From Timema cristinae (Eukaryota > Arthropoda > Insecta > Phasmatodea > Timematidae): DNA of 64,000 nt. The stretch lies in contig JBCFYV010000100.1 of the NCBI GenBank assembly GCA_039000515.1, positions 50,310,587 to 50,374,586 on the forward strand, read 5' to 3'. The position numbers were made by a program, and so were the translations under genes. The notes under the pieces are model-generated. The model was given only the letters and a program-made list of their open reading frames with translations. It was not told where the DNA came from and did not search any database. Numbering within the stretch: the stretch's first letter is position 1; each line of letters begins with the position of its first letter. Below, piece by piece: positions 63,275 through 64,000 of this stretch.

Positions 63275-63320
63275 GCTACTAGCAATCCCGCACGGCGTTG
63301 CCCGTGACCCACTCTTCAAA
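63275..63320. repeat. Fragment of a widespread animal repeat
   Basis: 'CTACTAGCAATCCCGCACGG' then 'CGTTGCCCGTGACCC' resembles a conserved repeat terminus known from many invertebrate genomes (class not certain). Short fragment. Confidence 0.35.
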
Positions 63321-64000
63321 AATTTGTTAAAAAATAGCCTAATTAAAATTTTAAAAATCCGGCTTCAAGGTGCATTCGGACCCCCTCCATCATCCTATGC
63401 TAAAAATTTCAGATCTCTGCGTGCCGTATATTTGCTGCCCCCCCCCCCCCCCCCACACACACACTCACTTCCTTTTATTATTTATTATTATTATTATTTA
63501 CTGTAGGACTACATTGGGGGTCACGGTGCTCAGGCGTTCGCCCAGCCCGACGTACGGCGACCTGGTTCAGTTGTTTTTTAAATATTACAGTTACCGCCCA
63601 GTTGTTTTTTTAAAACTTTGTCACATTCATTTTGTATTTTCATCAAAATATGAATTTGATGGTCATATTTCAATTATTTTGTTTATGCTTAGACCACAAA
63701 TAAACTTAACCTAAAAACATATAAAGTTTATAAAGTAACTACAAAGCTAAAATTTGCTTATTTAATTTTGTCGTCATAAATTTAAAATAGTCATGTTAAA
63801 ATAAATACTTTAAAAAATTAGCATCTTTCCTATATTAAGTAATTTTTTTAAACACTAGTATGTCTAGAAAGAAGACTTTTAATTAATTAATTTTTAAAAA
63901 ACTCTTGGGTTGAGAAAATAATTTACGAATGAGGAAGTACACGACTGTAAAAAGATTAAAACCCCACGAACTTTTAAAAAACTTAAAATTACTAATAACT
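63321..64000. other. Unannotated stretch at window end
   Basis: Poly-C/CA run at about 63440-63466 and TTA run at about 63474-63499 give Pro/His/Tyr-rich chance frames. The rest is AT-rich with no gene seen. Confidence 0.4.

Overview
This is a eukaryotic, almost certainly arthropod (probably insect) intergenic window. I recognise no intact host gene, no rRNA and no functional tRNA gene. Most of what can be explained is mobile-element or tandem-repeat DNA on an AT-rich background. The arthropod assignment rests on an R1-clade LINE, TTAGG-type simple repeats, Gypsy-type gag/protease remains and TA- or TTAA-flanked MITEs; it is an inference and I do not name a species. The many short open frames are mostly by-products of SINEs and of minisatellites whose unit length is a multiple of three.

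The dominant elements are two tRNA-derived SINE families, called SINE A (about 30 copies and fragments, two head subtypes A1 and A2) and SINE B (7 copies). Their tRNA-like heads and bodies differ, but both end in the same roughly 50-bp tail followed by an ATT/TAA microsatellite. Two rarer tRNA-headed families (C and D) are also present. Target-site duplications of 9-13 bp can be read for about a dozen copies.

Layout. 0-9 kb: SINE A/B/C/D copies, a TTAA foldback MITE, and a LINE 3' end whose last codons have expanded into a 46-bp minisatellite. 9-12.5 kb: an R1-clade LINE relic on the minus strand (ORF1, endonuclease, RT, C-terminus) lacking the RT catalytic core. 12.5-15.8 kb: AT-rich DNA, a hAT-like MITE and a SINE. 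15.8-16.9 kb: a 68-bp satellite array. 17-27 kb: many SINE A copies, including head-to-head and tandem pairs, 55-bp and ~59-bp minisatellites, MITEs and old repeat F. 28.2-33.6 kb: a SINE B split by a 5.1-kb TTAA-flanked transposon that carries a higher-order satellite and later SINE insertions. 33.6-42 kb: SINEs, TTAA MITEs and a second copy of repeat F. 42-44.3 kb: a 24-bp minisatellite split by a 1.3-kb solo LTR. 46.1-48.6 kb: primer-binding site, gag and protease of a decayed Gypsy-like element. 49.4-53 kb: long-TIR foldback MITEs and a TA-flanked palindromic MITE. 54 kb: a 27-bp minisatellite. 55.3-56.5 kb: a SINE split by a mariner/pogo-like element that itself holds two SINEs. 57-63 kb: more MITEs, one with an internal minisatellite, and SINEs.

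The main theme is nested insertion together with repeated birth of tandem arrays inside or beside mobile elements (LINE C-terminus, TTAA transposon, GGGTCATCC MITE, 68-bp monomers beside TTAA MITEs). The nesting orders the events in time: for example SINE B, then the 5.1-kb TTAA element, then SINE A.
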